DNA of 64,000 nt from Gracilibacillus caseinilyticus (GTDB lineage Bacteria; Bacillota; Bacilli; Bacillales; Amphibacillaceae). Shown piece by piece: positions 48,626 through 57,256 of the stretch (positions are counted from its first letter, which is position 1; every line of letters starts with the position of its first letter). The notes below the pieces were generated by a model. That model was not told where the DNA came from and did no database searches. It saw nothing but the letters and a program-made list of their open reading frames with translations. Location: assembly GCF_022919115.1 (NCBI RefSeq), contig NZ_CP095072.1, positions 1,984,001-2,048,000 on the forward strand, given 5' to 3'. Made by a program: the position numbers and the translations under genes.

Positions 48626-50869
48626 ATGCTGATCGGCATTGTTGGAAATTATGGAAACAATAATAAAGGTGATGAAGCAATTCTTGAGGGGATTCTTCTT
48701 CAACTTGAAGAGATGTTTCAATTAGATCGTTCGAACATAATTGTATTCTCTAATCAACCGGAAAAGACAACTGCACAATATGGTGTTCAATCTCAACGCC
48801 TTTATTATAAAAAGAATAATGCTGTATTAACCATGTTTCGAACAATGCGAAGAAATGCAGCTGCTATTAGACAGTTAGATTTACTGATTGTCGGTGGTGG
48901 TGGTATTTTTATGGACTTATACGGGCGTGAAGCATTTTTATTTGGTATGTACGGATGGCTGGCAAAGCTTACAAGAACACCAGTTGTGTTGTACGGAGTA
49001 GGTGCTGGACCGATTCTGACCAAAACAGGGAAGCTGCTGTTACGCTCATTGGCGCATTTGTCGGATTTAGTGACGGTGAGAGATCCCAATTCCAAGAAAT
49101 TGTTGCAAGCAATTGGGGTTAAATCACCGGTACATGTCATTGGAGATCCGGCATTTCAGATTGAAGCACCGAAAGAGCAGGAAGCCACGGATTCGACGTC
49201 ACTGAAGATAGGAGTAACAGCTGTTCCGTATTATCATAAAAGTTACTGGCCACGTGAAGAAACAACGTACTACGAAAGATATGTAACAGGTATGGTAGCG
49301 AATCTGGATGCTTTAGCAGAAGTATATCCAGATTGCGAGATTCAATTTTTTTCAACCAAATATCCACAGGATGTACAAGTGACAGAAGATATCCAGCGCA
49401 GGATGAAGTATCGGGAATCTACCAGAATACAAGAGTATTTGGCGGATCCAAAAGAAATTGCCCAATTTGCTTCTGAACAGGATATTGTCATTGGGACAAG
49501 GCTGCATTCATTAATACTGGCACTAGTTTCTGGTACACCGGTGATTTCGGTTTCCTATCATCACAAAGTAGAGGATTTCATGGGAATGATCGGGATGGGA
49601 CAATACTCGATTCCTATTGAAAAACTGGATCAGGATGCTGGCTTTTTTGTGCAATCGATTGAAGTGATGCGAATGAATTGGACGCTTACCAAAGAAAGGT
49701 TCGGCAAGATTTCGAGCAAAATGCGAAAAGAAGCCTTTACCGGTATGGAATTGGTGAAAGAACGTATTATTGAAAGAACCAAGCAGCCGAAAGTGTTAGT
49801 ACTTAGTAATATGTATCCTTCTAAGCATTCTAGAACATTTGGAATCTTTGTGAAGAACCAAGTCGAGTTACTGAAGGAAAAAGGCGTCCAGGCGCATGTT
49901 ATATCTATTAAAGATCCACGAAAAGGAAAAGCGAGACTGCTGAAGAAATACGGTCTGTTTTTTGCCCGGAATTTGTGGCACATGATCTGGAAAGGCTGGC
50001 GGTATGATACTGTCCATGTTCATTATATATTTCCAACAGGGATCGTCGGACTAGCGTATAAATACTTATTTAACAAAAAATTAGTCGTCACCTCGCATGG
50101 TGGAGATATCGATCAAATGATCAAAAAGAATAACCGCGTCCGCCAGCTTTCTGAGCATATCTTACAGAAAGCGGATGATATTATCGTCGTTGGCGAAGGG
50201 TTGAAGCAGGATATTCATGACAACTTCTCTGTTGATCAAGCCAAAATATCGGTGATCAACATGGGGGTCAATCGTTCTGTATTTAAACCTGCTGGAAAAG
50301 CATTTGCACGGCAACAATTAGGATTACCAGCGGATCAGGAAATTATTCTTTTTATCGGGAATCTGATCTATGCCAAAGGACTGGACGACCTTGCGGAAGC
50401 GACAGCCTCATTGAAGGAAAAGCACCCGCAGCTTGTCACGCATTTAATTGGTGAACCGAAAGATGCTAGTTATTTTGAACAATTCCAACAGCAATATCGA
50501 TCAGAAGCGATCAAGGTTCATGGTTCCATCAGCCAGGAAGAACTAGCACTTTGGCTGTCTGCAGCAGACTGTTTTGTATTGCCGTCACATATTGAAGGAT
50601 TCGGTCTTGTGGCGTTAGAGGCCATGTCCTGTCACGTGCCGGTAGTTGGAACTGATGTCGGTGGCTTAACGTACTTATTAGCAGATCAGACGGGACTCAA
50701 GGTGAAACCAAAGGATCCGGACGATTTAGCAGACAAAATCGATCAAGTATTAACCTATCCGGCATTGGCGAATACATTGGTAGAAAATGGCCGCCTCAAA
50801 GCAGAAGCATATGACCAAAATCGTCTGATCGAATCGATATTAGCTATATATAAACAAAATAAAAACTAG
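48626..50869 (+). CDS. csaB: CsaB polysaccharide pyruvyl transferase fused to a GT4 glycosyltransferase
   Basis: About 747 residues in two domains. 1-380 is CsaB: LIGIVGNYGNNNKGDEAILE, the GGGGIFMDLYGREAFLFG loop and GTRLHSLILAL; CsaB puts ketal pyruvate on the secondary wall polymer that SLH domains bind. 388-747 is a GT-B, GT4-family transferase (VLVLSNMYPSKHSRTFGIFV; TSHGGDID; ADCFVLPSHIEGFGLVALEA with the E-x7-E site). The frame is uninterrupted between the domains. ATG 48626 fits AAAGGA better than the in-frame ATG 48614. It is upstream of a second MurJ-like flippase. Confidence 0.9.
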   Translation: MLIGIVGNYGNNNKGDEAILEGILLQLEEMFQLDRSNIIVFSNQPEKTTAQYGVQSQRLYYKKNNAVLTMFRTMRRNAAAIRQLDLLIVGGGGIFMDLYGREAFLFGMYGWLAKLTRTPVVLYGVGAGPILTKTGKLLLRSLAHLSDLVTVRDPNSKKLLQAIGVKSPVHVIGDPAFQIEAPKEQEATDSTSLKIGVTAVPYYHKSYWPREETTYYERYVTGMVANLDALAEVYPDCEIQFFSTKYPQDVQVTEDIQRRMKYRESTRIQEYLADPKEIAQFASEQDIVIGTRLHSLILALVSGTPVISVSYHHKVEDFMGMIGMGQYSIPIEKLDQDAGFFVQSIEVMRMNWTLTKERFGKISSKMRKEAFTGMELVKERIIERTKQPKVLVLSNMYPSKHSRTFGIFVKNQVELLKEKGVQAHVISIKDPRKGKARLLKKYGLFFARNLWHMIWKGWRYDTVHVHYIFPTGIVGLAYKYLFNKKLVVTSHGGDIDQMIKKNNRVRQLSEHILQKADDIIVVGEGLKQDIHDNFSVDQAKISVINMGVNRSVFKPAGKAFARQQLGLPADQEIILFIGNLIYAKGLDDLAEATASLKEKHPQLVTHLIGEPKDASYFEQFQQQYRSEAIKVHGSISQEELALWLSAADCFVLPSHIEGFGLVALEAMSCHVPVVGTDVGGLTYLLADQTGLKVKPKDPDDLADKIDQVLTYPALANTLVENGRLKAEAYDQNRLIESILAIYKQNKN

Positions 50870-50915
50870 TTAATCGATAGTTTTCCGATCATCGGTTAAC
50901 TAGTTTCCTTTTTTG
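50864..50915 (+). terminator. Terminator after csaB-GT4
   Basis: AACTAGTTAATCGATAG pairs imperfectly with ATCGGTTAACTAGTT, then TCCTTTTTT. Its left arm overlaps the csaB stop. Confidence 0.8.
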
Positions 50916-50954
50916 CACGTTAGGAAAGGATAGAATGGAAAGAAGGTGTTTAAG

Positions 50955-52406
50955 GTGCGCTGGGTAAAAATATTAGGAGCGGTCGCAGTCATTAATGTGA
51001 TTGCCCGGTTATTAGGATTTGCTAGAGAAGTAGTGATTGGCTATCAGTATGGTACAACGTATGTGGCAGATAGTATTATTACTGCTTTTACCGTTCCTAA
51101 TTTTATTTATCTCGTGGTTGGTGGTGCCATAACGACTGCCTTTATTTCCGTATACAGCAAATTAGCAGAGTCAAAAAAACAGCTGTTCATTAATAATATA
51201 TGGACGATATTGCTGATCATTTTAAGCGTTCTGACGGTGATCAGTATCGTATTCGCCGAGTATTTTATCCATTTATTATTTAGCGGCTTGTCGGGTCCAT
51301 CGTTCCAATTAACGGTTCATTTGTATCAAGTTATGGCACCGTCTTCGTTGTTTCTCGTCATCGGAATGTGGCTGAGCGGATTGTGGAATATACAAGGCTA
51401 TTACCGATTGACGGCTTTCGCAACGCTAGTGTTCAACGGTGTATTCCTGACCTTTGGTGCTGGACTTACAGGATTATTTTCCACTTATTCGTATGCAGTT
51501 GGTGCTGTTGCAGGGGCTTTTCTGATGGCATTTCTGTTATATACGAAATGGCTGAAGGAGCAACGCCCGATTTCTTTCCAAATCGGACTTGGTCCAAATC
51601 GTAATGAAATGTGGCGCTTTATGAAATTGGCATTACCGATTTTATTAGGCGGTGCCACGTTACAATTTTATTTTTTGATTCAGCGTATATATGCTTCTCA
51701 GTTAGAGGAAGGGATCATAGCATCACTGAATTATGCCAGTAAGATGACACAATTTCCTCAGGCAATCTTAATGACCAGTGTGACAACGGTTATGTATCCA
51801 CTGCTGTCCAAAGCGGTGGGGGATAATCAGAATGAGAAAGTGTCACGTATTTATCAGAAAGGGATCCGCTGGTTATTTATTTTACTAGTACCGGCGACCG
51901 CCTTTTTAATGAGTTATGCTAAGCCTATCATATCGGTTATTTTTGAATATGGGCAGTTTGATGAGCAGGCTACAGCAAGAACGTACCCGTTATTACAATG
52001 GCTCGCACTGTCAATGCTGCCATTGGCCATGAATACGTATATCACACGCTTCTTTTATGCGAAGGAGCAATCTTATTTACCGGTATTCTATAGTATGCTA
52101 TCCGTATTCGGTATTAATATTTTTATTATAAATATGTACATCGATCAGCTTGGTGTCTATGCGCTAGCAGTTGGTACTATCATTGCGACTGTGACCAATA
52201 TGATTTTCCTGATGATCACAGCCACGGTAAAATATCGCTTCACCGTAGGTAATCCGTGGGAGTGGAGTATATATGTCCTGCTGGCCAGCGGTCTGATTGT
52301 CATTAGCAAATCGGTTGTCGCAAGCTTCGATGAGTTGCTCATGCTAGCCTGTGGAGGTTTGCTGACGGCAGTGTTCATTTTGGTTGGATTACGGCTTTTT
52401 AAATAA
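50955..52406 (+). CDS. MurJ/MviN-family flippase (second copy)
   Basis: 483 residues from GTG 50955 (6 nt after AGAAGGTG), about 14 TM helices. MviN signatures: INVIARLLGFAREVVIGYQY, DSIITAFTVPNF, MTQFPQAILMTSVTTVMYPL. Only distantly similar to the copy at 30922. With csaB-GT4 it likely moves a lipid-linked polymer repeat, although B. subtilis-type MurJ (lipid II) function cannot be excluded. An upstream GTG (50946) sits in the ribosome site. Repeat E begins 4 nt after the stop. Confidence 0.85.
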   Translation: MRWVKILGAVAVINVIARLLGFAREVVIGYQYGTTYVADSIITAFTVPNFIYLVVGGAITTAFISVYSKLAESKKQLFINNIWTILLIILSVLTVISIVFAEYFIHLLFSGLSGPSFQLTVHLYQVMAPSSLFLVIGMWLSGLWNIQGYYRLTAFATLVFNGVFLTFGAGLTGLFSTYSYAVGAVAGAFLMAFLLYTKWLKEQRPISFQIGLGPNRNEMWRFMKLALPILLGGATLQFYFLIQRIYASQLEEGIIASLNYASKMTQFPQAILMTSVTTVMYPLLSKAVGDNQNEKVSRIYQKGIRWLFILLVPATAFLMSYAKPIISVIFEYGQFDEQATARTYPLLQWLALSMLPLAMNTYITRFFYAKEQSYLPVFYSMLSVFGINIFIINMYIDQLGVYALAVGTIIATVTNMIFLMITATVKYRFTVGNPWEWSIYVLLASGLIVISKSVVASFDELLMLACGGLLTAVFILVGLRLFK

Positions 52407-52410
52407 GAAA

Positions 52411-52686
52411 AACGGGTTTAATGGTAATTTTGAAATTGTTCATGTGTTGGTATACCGCTCCAGCCCTGTGGGCAGCACGAGCTGAAGACCCACTTTGTCT
52501 GTGCCTGTGTCTACAAGTATTGCTTCGAACCGGGCTTCCTCGGCACAAGGCAGCAAAGAAGCAGTGCAAGTAGTAGCCTAGCTGAACCGTGCCCCACAGG
52601 ACGCGGAGCATATTTCCGGAGCTTTGCCAAGCAGATAAAACCTATCAAAATAACCACATAGACTTACAGTTCCCCTTTACATAATC
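52411..52686. repeat. Dispersed palindromic repeat, copy E
   Basis: The longest copy. The left arm is type 1 (ATTTTGAAATTGTTCATGTG, GGTATACCGCTCC), the right arm type 2 (GGAGCATATTTCCGGAGCTT, TGCCAAGCAGATAAAAC), ending TTTACATAATC. Its core (CCCACTTTGTCTGTGCCTGT through GCTTCCTCGGCACAAGG to GGTTCAGCTAG-complement) is the reverse complement of the core in copy A, nearly base for base, although the outer arm on the left is the same type in both. Confidence 0.88.
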
Positions 52687-52726
52687 TGTATTATAAGAAC
52701 CCATGCTTTATACTTCCTGTACTAAT

Positions 52727-52773
52727 AAAAATGGTTCTGATCAGCTTTTGATGCTGTTCAGAACCATTTTTTT
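52727..52773. terminator. Bidirectional terminator between murJ-like and LCP genes
   Basis: AAAAATGGTTCTGA and TCAGAACCATTTTTTT pair around a 17-nt loop. It overlaps the LCP stop codon on the minus strand. Confidence 0.9.
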
Positions 52774-53800
52774 ATTCTGTGACTGTATCTGTTTCCGCTG
52801 TCGTCTCTTCAAAATCCAAGTGTTGTTTCAGTGTTTGCTGAACCGTTGATAAACTTTCTTCGTTCACCTGGTAGTAATACGTTCCATCGATACGGGAGTC
52901 AGACCCTTGTAATGTATATGTTTCGATATTTAACTGACCACTTGTACCATAAGAAACTAAGCTTTTCATTTCATTAAAGGTCATGTTCGTTTTCATATTG
53001 TTGCCCACTGCCTCGATGAGATCATCATATTTAAAAACAGATCCCAGTGACATAGATTTTTGCAATATCGCTTTCATAATTTGTTGCTGTCGTTTACCAC
53101 GCTCAATATCATTGTCCAATTTTCGCGTTCTGGCAAGCGCCAATGCTTCTTCACCGTTTAACGTCTGTTCACCAGGTAACAGATGAATCGCATTTTTTCG
53201 GTCTTGCGAGTCTTGCTCGTAGAATTCATAAGGAACTTCCACTGTGATGCCGTTCAATGTATCGACCACGTCCATAAATGCATTAAAGTTAATCCGAACA
53301 AAATAATCAACAGGAATATCAAGAAATTGCTCGACGGTTTCAATAGTTGCACTAGGTCCGCCATATGCGTGAGCATGATTGATTTTAGTCTGTCTATCTT
53401 TTATCGGGACATATACGTAGGAATCTCTCGGAATACTGAGCATCTTGACACTGTGATCTTGTTTATTAAGTGTGGCTAATATGAGTGCATCTGATAATTG
53501 ACTCGATTCATTATTGCTTTGTCGTTTTTCACTGTCATCGATCCCGATAAAAAGGATGGAAATACTATCTTTACCAGGGTCTACTTCCTCATCACGAAGT
53601 GCGGAACCGCCTTCACGTCCATCCGATTCAAGGGCGTTGTTCACTGTATTCTGTGCTTTATTAATTAACTGTGCTGCAAATACCCCAACGGAACCAAGGA
53701 TAATAACGAGTGGAATAAAGACAAAAAGTAAGACCTTAAGCCGTTTCTTCTTTTTTTTGATTCTTTTTTCAATACGAAATTGCTCCTGTTTGTTAGTCAT
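52772..53800 (-). CDS. LytR-CpsA-Psr (LCP) family wall-polymer ligase
   Basis: 342 residues. Short basic cytosolic start (IEKRIKKKKKRLK), one TM helix (about 24-46) and an extracellular LCP domain (about 80-310) with the conserved SIPRDSYV, KINHAHAYGG and ARTRKLDNDIERGKRQQ motifs whose Arg/Asp residues bind polyprenyl pyrophosphate. LCP enzymes move wall polymers from the lipid carrier to peptidoglycan, so it is the natural last step for the polymer genes in this region (TagU-like). Confidence 0.92.
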   Translation of the reverse strand: MTNKQEQFRIEKRIKKKKKRLKVLLFVFIPLVIILGSVGVFAAQLINKAQNTVNNALESDGREGGSALRDEEVDPGKDSISILFIGIDDSEKRQSNNESSQLSDALILATLNKQDHSVKMLSIPRDSYVYVPIKDRQTKINHAHAYGGPSATIETVEQFLDIPVDYFVRINFNAFMDVVDTLNGITVEVPYEFYEQDSQDRKNAIHLLPGEQTLNGEEALALARTRKLDNDIERGKRQQQIMKAILQKSMSLGSVFKYDDLIEAVGNNMKTNMTFNEMKSLVSYGTSGQLNIETYTLQGSDSRIDGTYYYQVNEESLSTVQQTLKQHLDFEETTAETDTVTE

Positions 53801-53960
53801 ATAATTACTCCTATATACAAATTAGCATCAAAGTACATTCTACTATGAATGTTATGTACTGTCATTACTTATTATATATCAATTTAAATAAAAAGATAGA
53901 AATTACACGACACCTCCCGCGCTTCCCAATTGATTATAGAAGTGAAGGGAGGTGACCGAC

Positions 53961-54182
53961 ATGGCAACAGCAAATCGAATCGATTCCAGATTACAGTTAA
54001 CATTCGAGAACGGAACAGATCCTGTCTCAGGTGATCCGATCTACAAGAAACGTTCATTCAACAACGTAAAAATTGATGCAACTGCCGACCAGCTGCTGGA
54101 AATTACGAAGGCAATTGTTCCATTGCAGCAATTAAGCTTGTACTCGGTGAAACGAAATGACACAGAATTAATCAGTGAATAA
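53961..54182 (+). CDS. DUF1659 family protein
   Basis: 73 residues. Pattern: SRLQLTFENGTDPVSGDPIY-KKRSFNNVKIDATADQLL, typical of DUF1659, a small beta-rich family of unknown function in Bacillaceae. ATG 53961 follows GGGAGGTG; the GTG at 53952 is within that site. It is first of a three-gene cassette (DUF1659, DUF2922, YvrJ) often found together. Confidence 0.85.
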   Translation: MATANRIDSRLQLTFENGTDPVSGDPIYKKRSFNNVKIDATADQLLEITKAIVPLQQLSLYSVKRNDTELISE

Positions 54183-54218
54183 TCTTACGCATCACACATT
54201 AGAAAGGAGGAATAAGCC

Positions 54219-54431
54219 ATGAAGAAGATCGAACTCAAATTTGAAAATGAGGAAGGTAAAACGGCCACCATCTCACTGGATAATCCAGTAGAACCAGTCG
54301 ATCCGGTAGTGGTTAACACTGCCATGGACGCGATCATGAGCCAGAACGCTTTCTTTTCATCTGGCGGTGATTTAGTTGCGAAGAAAAGCGCACGCATTGT
54401 CGAACGCAATGTAACCGATATTGAATTATAA
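54219..54431 (+). CDS. DUF2922 family protein
   Basis: 70 residues, KIELKFENEEGKTATISLDN start and VNTAMDAIMSQNAFFSSGGD middle fit DUF2922, the usual neighbour of DUF1659. Function unknown. AGAAAGGAGGAAT ribosome site. Probably cytosolic. Confidence 0.87.
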   Translation: MKKIELKFENEEGKTATISLDNPVEPVDPVVVNTAMDAIMSQNAFFSSGGDLVAKKSARIVERNVTDIEL

Positions 54432-54437
54432 TCTAGC

Positions 54438-54480
54438 CAAAAAGGGGAGCTTACTTTTGAAGTGAGGCTCTCCTTTTTTA
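54438..54480 (+). terminator. Internal terminator or attenuator between DUF2922 and yvrJ
   Basis: AAAAAGGGGAGC pairs with GCTCTCCTTTTTT. It may lower expression of yvrJ relative to the first two genes. Confidence 0.7.
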
Positions 54481-54496
54481 GAAAGGAGGAGCATAA

Positions 54497-54634
54497 ATGG
54501 AAGACACCTGGACCACATTAATCACCGATCTCGGCTTCCCGGTGGCAGTCACCTTTTACCTGCTGCACCGCATCGAAACAAAGCTCAACACATTAATCGA
54601 GTCCATCGTCGCCTTGCCAGATAAAATGCGCTAG
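54497..54634 (+). CDS. yvrJ: YvrJ-family small protein
   Basis: 45 residues, MEDTWTTLITDLGFPVAVTF-YLLHRIETKLNTLIESIVAL-PDKMR. The FPVAVTFYLLHRIETKL core (one short TM helix followed by an amphipathic helix) is the YvrJ family pattern. AAAGGAGG precedes ATG. The family is common next to DUF1659/DUF2922 in Bacillaceae; the role is unknown. Confidence 0.87.
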   Translation: MEDTWTTLITDLGFPVAVTFYLLHRIETKLNTLIESIVALPDKMR

Positions 54635-54643
54635 CCTACGATT

Positions 54644-54690
54644 GAAAAAGGTTAACCTCAGCTAACACCCATAGTTAGCTGAGGTCATTA
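54644..54690. terminator. Terminator between yvrJ and the DUF1540 gene
   Basis: ACCTCAGCTAAC and GTTAGCTGAGGT form a perfect 12-bp stem with a 7-nt loop. The T-run lies on the minus strand (CCTTTTTC), so it mainly ends the minus-strand DUF1540 transcript. Confidence 0.8.
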
Positions 54691-54702
54691 AAGGAAGGAT
54701 GA

Positions 54703-54858
54703 TTAGACGGACGGCTCGAATGTTTGGCAATCTGTTTCTTCTTCTGTGGCAGCACTGCGCCCTGTATGGCTGACTACATAAATGATATCTGCATGACATC
54801 GGTTACCTTCAGCCCAGAACTTACAGTTGTTAACCTCACATTTTACATCTTTAGCCAT
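54703..54858 (-). CDS. DUF1540 domain protein
   Basis: 51 residues, MAKDVKCEVNNCKFWAEGNR-CHADIIYVVSHTGRSAATEE-ETDCQTFEPSV. Four Cys (C7, C12, C21, C44) with the C-x4-C-x(F/Y)W..GN.C.A pattern and the final T-x-C-x-T-F define DUF1540, a presumed small metal-binding protein. AGGAGGTG precedes ATG on the minus strand. Function unknown. Confidence 0.87.
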   Translation of the reverse strand: MAKDVKCEVNNCKFWAEGNRCHADIIYVVSHTGRSAATEEETDCQTFEPSV

Positions 54859-54920
54859 CTAGTACACCTCCTACAAGCACTAGTATCACTCACTCCAAGA
54901 CAAAAGATGTATGGTAATTA

Positions 54921-56183
54921 TTACTTGACCGGATACTTCTGCAGCAAGTGTGAAATAAATCGGTTACCGGGAAAAACGTAATAATGCTTACACGCCTGTT
55001 TATAGGATCTCAGCCGGTAATAGACATCACCCAAGATAGCATGGCAATATTTAGCTTCGACGACATCACCATTTGATTGGTAAAAAGGGATGATCTCCTC
55101 ACTTACTCTTTTGCGGAAGGATTCTGATCCATATGTGCGCTGCACAATTTCTTTTAAAATATAGAAGCGGTACTGATATTTCTCCGATATCGCCATCTTC
55201 AAGCCACCATTGATCATCGTAATTGTCATCTCCACATCGCCCATTAATGCGTATATGTATGCATAAAGGTACAGATATCTTTCTCTGAAAAATGGGTTCG
55301 TTTCATGATGGAGTGCTTTGCGAATATACTTCAATGCCTGTTCATAATCGTCTTGTTGCATATAGGCAGAGCTTATTAAGTAATAGATGTAGTATTTGTG
55401 AGTGCTTGGGTAGTTGTCAAGGATAGTGTGTAATTGTTCGATGATGGTTGTCGTCGCTTCTTTGCGGATTTGGTTCTTGATGACGAGGAAGCGGGAATAC
55501 AATATATTCGGCTGGTTCATTTTGTCTTGAAAAAGGATGAGCGCTTTTATAGCATGTTGATGAGAATCAGCAAAATTCTCGCGGAAGTAGTAGGCAAGTG
55601 CATAATATAAATGAATTTCTCCATCGTGATTAAATTGCTCCTTGTCCAATTTTGCTGCGACTTTCAAATAGGTCCAGGCGTCTGCCATTTGCGAGCGGAG
55701 TAAATAATAACAACCGAGTGATTTATAATAGTGGTAACTGTACGATGCGGGAATAACGTCGGCGTGTTTCTTTACGTCCTCTAGGAAAGCTCCGGCATAA
55801 TCGAGGTTGAATTTCATCAGTGCATAACGGAAATGACAAAGCGAATATAAGCCTGTCTGATCATGAAGGGAGCGGATGGATAAGTCTTTGAATTCATGGT
55901 GATAGCTATCCGCGATTTTGTGATTACCCATCGAAATGCTTTTTTGCCAGGCGTTTAATTTCTGGAGAAGTGGATGGTATTCTGCGTAAGTAATTTCTCT
56001 AATATTGAGAACTTGCTGGATATTGTTCATGATTTCTTCAGAGGGTGTTGATTTTCCAGATTCCAGCTTACTAATCGCAGAGGTACTGGCTCCTACTTCA
56101 TTACCTAACTGCGTTTGTGACCAGCCTCGCAATTTTCGGTATTTCTTTACAATTTTTCCTCGATCATACTTCACATTCCTCAT
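54921..56183 (-). CDS. XRE helix-turn-helix regulator with TPR sensor domain
   Basis: 420 residues. The N-terminal HTH_3 (IVKKYRKLRGWSQTQLGNEV, GASTSAISKLESGKSTPS) is at about 10-60, followed by about 340 residues of TPR-like helix pairs (for example YYIYYLISSAYMQQDDYEQA). This is the design of RNPP-type peptide-responsive regulators (PlcR, NprR, AimR). No exported-peptide gene is evident next to it. It ends in a Tyr/His-rich helix. Single gene, own promoter expected in 56184-56260. Confidence 0.8.
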   Translation of the reverse strand: MRNVKYDRGKIVKKYRKLRGWSQTQLGNEVGASTSAISKLESGKSTPSEEIMNNIQQVLNIREITYAEYHPLLQKLNAWQKSISMGNHKIADSYHHEFKDLSIRSLHDQTGLYSLCHFRYALMKFNLDYAGAFLEDVKKHADVIPASYSYHYYKSLGCYYLLRSQMADAWTYLKVAAKLDKEQFNHDGEIHLYYALAYYFRENFADSHQHAIKALILFQDKMNQPNILYSRFLVIKNQIRKEATTTIIEQLHTILDNYPSTHKYYIYYLISSAYMQQDDYEQALKYIRKALHHETNPFFRERYLYLYAYIYALMGDVEMTITMINGGLKMAISEKYQYRFYILKEIVQRTYGSESFRKRVSEEIIPFYQSNGDVVEAKYCHAILGDVYYRLRSYKQACKHYYVFPGNRFISHLLQKYPVK

Positions 56184-56263
56184 CTCCTATATTTTTACTT
56201 TTAAAGCTCATTTATATAATACTATAGTAGTGGATAAATGTAACTATAAAAATTAAAGTTTTT

Positions 56264-56428
56264 TTAATTTTTTTTCATCAGGTATTCTGTCAGAAATCCA
56301 ATAATCAGCAGTATAACAACAATGACAAAGGTTTTGATGCCAATCATCGGTATGACGATAAGTAACCAAGGAACAAATACAAAAAATCCAATAATCATGA
56401 CTAGGCAAAAGAATATAAATCCTTTCAT
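56264..56428 (-). CDS. Small two-TM membrane protein
   Basis: 54 residues from MKGFIFFCLVMIIG, with hydrophobic helices at about 3-26 and 30-48 and a Lys-rich end (MKKN). GAAGGAG lies 8 nt upstream on the minus strand. The longer in-frame extension to 56563 overlaps the divergent nitroreductase gene and lacks a ribosome site. No family recognised. Confidence 0.55.
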   Translation of the reverse strand: MKGFIFFCLVMIIGFFVFVPWLLIVIPMIGIKTFVIVVILLIIGFLTEYLMKKN

Positions 56429-56542
56429 CGTCTGTTTCTCCTTCAAAATAGTGATACTATAAAGTATGACAATTGCCCAGAATCGTGATTTTTGTGATTG
56501 TGAATCATTTGTCATATAATAAGTGGCGAAGGGGGAATAAAG

Positions 56543-57115
56543 ATGAAGAACATAAATATGCAAGATTACCGCAAGGCGGACTATCCAATCGACGAAATGT
56601 TTGTTAATCGTTGGTCGCCTCGTTCCTTCGCGGAAAAAGAATTAGACGAAGATACATTAATGACCGTACTTGAAGCAGCTCGCTGGTCACCTTCCGGAAG
56701 CAACAAACAGCCATGGCGGTTTATCGTTGCCCGTTCAGAGGAGGATCGCAAGCAATTTCATTCCTTCATAATGGATGGGAATTTAGCATGGTGTACCAAA
56801 GCACCTGCATATGTTTTAATTATATCGGATACCGAAGCAGGCGGTGCACATGCCTTTGATGCGGGTACAGCTTGGGGATTCCTATCATTACAAGCGATGA
56901 AACAAGGTCTGATCACGCACGCAATGGGTGGTTTCTATAAAGACCAGGCACGTGAAACCTTGAACATCCCGGAAAGATTCCAGCTGCACGCTGTTATCGC
57001 GATCGGTTACCAGGATGAGAAAGAAAAGCTAGAAGAAGTATTCCAAGAACGCGAAGTTCCTTCACCTCGTCGTCCGTTAACGGAGACAGTGATGGAAGGG
57101 AAGTTTAAAGCCTGA
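56543..57115 (+). CDS. Nitroreductase-family flavoprotein
   Basis: 190 residues. FMN-binding segments RWSPRSFAEKEL (Arg-Ser-x-Arg-type start), EAARWSPSGSNKQPWRF and the C-terminal HAVIAIGY...SPRRPL are typical of NfsA/YdfN-like NAD(P)H nitroreductases that reduce quinones and nitro compounds. It is cytosolic, monocistronic and near the quinone-type detox genes at 57-59 kb. AAGGGGG before ATG. Confidence 0.88.
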   Translation: MKNINMQDYRKADYPIDEMFVNRWSPRSFAEKELDEDTLMTVLEAARWSPSGSNKQPWRFIVARSEEDRKQFHSFIMDGNLAWCTKAPAYVLIISDTEAGGAHAFDAGTAWGFLSLQAMKQGLITHAMGGFYKDQARETLNIPERFQLHAVIAIGYQDEKEKLEEVFQEREVPSPRRPLTETVMEGKFKA

Positions 57116-57136
57116 ATGATTTCAGGCTTTTTTTAT
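57105..57136 (+). terminator. Terminator after the nitroreductase gene
   Basis: AAAGCCTGAA-TGAT-TTCAGGCTTTTTTT; the left arm overlaps the stop codon. Confidence 0.92.
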
Positions 57137-57187
57137 GGAGACATCCTATAATTGAAATATTTAATTCAAATATATAAAAGAAGATTA

Positions 57188-57225
57188 CAAAACCACTTCT
57201 AAAATAAATTAGAAGTGGTTTTTAA
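57188..57225. terminator. Bidirectional terminator hairpin
   Basis: AAAACCACTTCT and AGAAGTGGTTTTT pair around a 10-nt A/T loop between convergent genes; it serves the minus-strand ABM gene. Confidence 0.88.
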
Positions 57226-57256
57226 GTCGGGTATATTCAAGTATATATTATTTTTT

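Noticed and set aside
56429..56563. Extended N-terminus of the small minus-strand membrane protein
   Set aside because: It would overlap the start of the divergent nitroreductase gene and has no ribosome site; MKGFIFFC at 56428 does.
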